Assembly (NCBI GenBank): GCA_013286315.1
Contig: JABDFX010000001.1
Location: 40,300-104,299, forward strand
DNA: 64,000 nt
Direction of reading: 5' to 3'
From: Bacteroidota bacterium
Lineage (GTDB): Bacteria; Bacteroidota; Bacteroidia; Chitinophagales; Chitinophagaceae
The position numbers and the translations under genes are program-made. Position 1 is the stretch's first letter. Every line of letters begins with the position of its first letter. Below are positions 61,746 to 64,000 of this stretch, in pieces. The notes under the pieces are model-generated. The model was not told the origin of the DNA. It was given only the letters and a program-made list of their open reading frames with translations, and made no database searches.

Positions 61746-61850
61746 ACAGTTCTTTCGGTTGAAGGTTTAAAAAAAATGATCTGTATTGGATTCTATCACG
61801 AAATATATGACAAGCAGGATATCCAAAGAAATTGTAATATAGAATTTTTT

Positions 61851-62666
61851 TCAATAAGAGAAGAATTCTTTCAGATAAACCGGTTCAGCATAGACCGGAT
61901 CCGCCCAGGTTCCGGAGTCAAAATCCTGTTGGGCAAGTTTTGCAAATGCCTGTATCAGATCGGGTTGTGGCTGGAAAGGGGCATGTGGAGAATTTGTAAT
62001 TTTTTTCCATTTCTCCGCCCCGGTTCCAAAGAAAATGATGGGATTCACGGCAAGTTCGGTTTCAAATGCAGTTTTATCTAATATCATTGCCTGAGGCATT
62101 TTTACCTCAATTAATTCGTTGACCGTTGACCGTTGACCGTTGACCGCGGGCAATTGGTTGGCGGTTGGCGGTTGGCGGCTTTGCCCGCCGTCCCGCCGAT
62201 GGCGGGAAGCGAAGGCGGGGTTGGCGGTTGAAGTATTTTCGTTGACCGTTGACCGTTGACCGTTGACCGGAGCAACCTGATAGAGCGCTGTAAAAACTTC
62301 ATCTCTCCGAGCATCGATCATGGGGCAAATGAGTGCCTGCTTTTCAATGGCAAAAGAGATCATAGATTCAGCCATTACCCGCAGCGTATTTTGAGTGATC
62401 AGGGGAATTTTTAGTGCATAACAAAATCCCTTGGCCGCGGCCATCCCGACCCGCAGACCCGTGTACGATCCGGGGCCCGAAACAACGGCAACAGCTTCCA
62501 GATCCTTCACGGTTATTTTAGCTTCTGACAAAATCCGGCCGATCGCCAGATGCAGCCAGCTCGCATGTTCTTTTGTTATCTTATTTTCTTCTGAAAATAA
62601 AATCTCTCCTCCTTTACAGAGTGCAGTTGTTCCTGTTTCTTGCGACGTATCTATTAGAAGTAACAT
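61851..62666 (-). CDS. tsaB: TsaB, tRNA threonylcarbamoyladenosine protein with a repeat-encoded insert
   Basis: 271 aa from ATG 62666 (the frame to 62750 would add only translated repeat DNA). MLLLIDTSQETGTTALC at the N-terminus, EEN-K-TKEHASWLHLAI and VVSGPGSYTGLRVGMAAAKG are the TsaB signature. TsaB works with TsaC, TsaD and TsaE on ANN-decoding tRNAs. After ARRDEVFTALYQVAP there is a foreign segment of about 55 residues containing VNGQRSTVN twice, coded by heptamers and a GC hairpin, before the family resumes with MPQAMILDK. The frame remains open across it. Confidence 0.93.
   Translation of the reverse strand: MLLLIDTSQETGTTALCKGGEILFSEENKITKEHASWLHLAIGRILSEAKITVKDLEAVAVVSGPGSYTGLRVGMAAAKGFCYALKIPLITQNTLRVMAESMISFAIEKQALICPMIDARRDEVFTALYQVAPVNGQRSTVNENTSTANPAFASRHRRDGGQSRQPPTANQLPAVNGQRSTVNELIEVKMPQAMILDKTAFETELAVNPIIFFGTGAEKWKKITNSPHAPFQPQPDLIQAFAKLAQQDFDSGTWADPVYAEPVYLKEFFSY
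62118..62145. repeat. GTTGACC heptamer array inside tsaB (left)
   Basis: Four exact units. With three flanking bases on each side it is a direct duplicate of the array at 62241-62268, 123 bases away (41 codons). Confidence 0.95.
62156..62176. repeat. GGTTGGC heptamer array inside tsaB
   Basis: Three exact units before the hairpin. Confidence 0.9.
62184..62218. repeat. GC-rich hairpin inside tsaB
   Basis: CCCGCC-GT-CCCGCC-GAT-GGCGGG-...-GGCGGG, with nested arms. Related to the hairpin at 55826-55862. Confidence 0.85.
62241..62268. repeat. GTTGACC heptamer array inside tsaB (right)
   Basis: Four exact units, the direct duplicate of 62118-62145. Both give VNGQRSTVNE-like peptides in the same frame. 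Confidence 0.95.
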
Positions 62667-62674
62667 GTTTTTTT

Positions 62675-62709
62675 GTTGGCGTTTGACGGTTGACGGTTGA
62701 CGGTTGACG
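62675..62709. repeat. Heptamer array, GTTGACG type, upstream of tsaB
   Basis: Units GTTGGCG, TTTGACG, GTTGACG three times. It ends 8 bases from the tsaB start codon on the minus strand, as in the permease leader. Confidence 0.9.
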
Positions 62710-62770
62710 GTAAAAAATGCACATTCCCAAATTGCCATTTCCAAATTCAATTTTCACTTGGCTACATTTA

Positions 62771-63394
62771 TCACAATTCCGCATTCGCCACACTAATCAA
62801 AGATGCAGCAACCTCATATACCGAATCATCAATTGAAAGACGCTTCAGTAATTCGGCAATACGGTTCAGCCCAATTTTCTCTCCCCATTCAAACGGACCA
62901 TGCGGATATCCCGTTCCGAGTTTCATCGCGATATCGATTTCCTCCTTTGTACTGGTACCGGCTTCCCAGGTAAAATAAGCTTCATTTATAATCATTGCCA
63001 GAATCCGTGCAGATACAAATCCAGGTGAATCTTGTACAAATACCAAATCGTCTCCCAATAATTGTCCCGCTTTGATTTTTATCTCTTCGTTCGCGGAGGC
63101 TTCCAGACAGTTTCCTTTCAGAAATCCGGGCCATCCGTTCATGCGAATCAAATTCGGATGAATCCGATCGAGCGTGTCAGTAACAGAATGCACGAATATC
63201 GGCTTGGGCAAAAGTTTCGCGAGCATTTCAATTCTCTCAGGAGAATTTTCAAAACACAGATCCATAAATGCATCAGCGATATGGTTTGACCACAAAGAGA
63301 GGTTTTCCGAAAACAATACTTCGTGCTTCCTGAAAAAAGGAGAAACAGCAATTTCTTCCTTCTGCAGATCATTGGCAAGAACGGCGAGGATCAT
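62771..63394 (-). CDS. 3-hydroxyacyl-CoA dehydrogenase-like protein
   Basis: 207 aa. SPGFVSARILAMIINEAYFT and GTGYPHGPFEWGEKIGLNRI belong to the C-terminal 3HCDH domain with the FEW segment of the substrate site. The N-terminal part keeps LPKPIFVHSVTDTLDR but has no GxGxxG Rossmann motif. It is shorter than true dehydrogenases (about 280 aa), so it is either an N-terminally worn or a specialised version. No near beta-oxidation genes. Confidence 0.75.
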   Translation of the reverse strand: MILAVLANDLQKEEIAVSPFFRKHEVLFSENLSLWSNHIADAFMDLCFENSPERIEMLAKLLPKPIFVHSVTDTLDRIHPNLIRMNGWPGFLKGNCLEASANEEIKIKAGQLLGDDLVFVQDSPGFVSARILAMIINEAYFTWEAGTSTKEEIDIAMKLGTGYPHGPFEWGEKIGLNRIAELLKRLSIDDSVYEVAASLISVANAEL

Positions 63395-63405
63395 GGTTCC
63401 GTTCT

Positions 63406-64000
<595 letters not shown>

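Noticed and set aside
62667..62750. Upstream 28-codon extension of TsaB
   Set aside because: It translates heptamer DNA, while MLLLIDTS is the normal TsaB start.

Overview
The window looks like a chromosome piece of a Bacteroidota bacterium, probably close to Chitinophagaceae. The signs are a UpxY/NusG-type antiterminator heading a capsule locus, an RteC-domain protein, an ECF sigma/FecR pair, a phenylalanyl-tRNA synthetase alpha chain with a four-cysteine insert, DUF5675-, DUF6266- and DUF6934-like proteins, and a TAnnTTTG-type -7 box. No tRNA, rRNA, CRISPR array or intact transposase was seen.

Region 1 (1-40783, all minus strand) is one very large surface-polysaccharide locus that runs off the left edge. 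Read in transcription order from about 41.1 kb, it starts with a long leader, then the UpxY-like antiterminator, Wza (export lipoprotein) and Wzc (tyrosine autokinase), then the ABC exporter Wzm/Wzt. After these comes a long mosaic of glycosyltransferases, five FkbM-type and three other methyltransferases, acyltransferases and nucleotide-sugar genes, ending in a Wzy-like polymerase cut by the window edge. Three sugar pathways can be read from the genes. The first is GDP-4-keto-6-deoxymannose to probably GDP-perosamine (gmd-like plus a DegT aminotransferase). The second is a UDP-2,3-diacetamido-uronic acid made by a Wlb/Wbp-type trio and probably amidinated by WbpG/HisH/HisF. The third is a CDP-6-deoxyhexose (RfbF, RfbG, an RfbC-like epimerase and an SDR). 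Most genes overlap by 4-30 bases, so the cluster is probably transcribed as one unit whose completion depends on antitermination.

Region 2 (41250-43511, plus strand) is an MBOAT O-acyltransferase with an SGNH-like partner, probably a surface-glycan acylation pair divergent from the capsule promoter.

Region 3 (43508-55069) is an accessory stretch. It is marked by three same-orientation copies of a radical SAM gene: one intact (54020-55069) and two decayed (43508-43680 and about 45300-45592). Between them lie a methyltransferase, a secreted beta-helix protein, hypothetical proteins, a DUF5675/small membrane protein pair, an ECF sigma/FecR pair and an RteC-domain protein. Striking palindromes and inverted repeats also lie here.

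Region 4 (55192-64000) is more housekeeping-like: a 2H phosphoesterase-like protein, an FtsX/MacB-type permease, a DUF6934-like pair, a persulfide dioxygenase-rhodanese protein with an ArsR regulator, TsaB, a 3-hydroxyacyl-CoA dehydrogenase-like protein and PheS (cut by the right edge).

The most unusual genome-scale signal is a set of at least 14 arrays of 7-bp tandem repeats built from several different heptamers (GGTTGAC/GGTTGGC, CCTCCTG, GTAACGC, CTTTAGG and their complements). Some are paired as long inverted repeats and some are joined to GC-rich hairpins. They lie between genes, at the 3' end of one gene and right before the start of another, and in-frame inside tsaB and fecR. The capsule locus is almost free of them (one array), which fits its being replaced by horizontal transfer.
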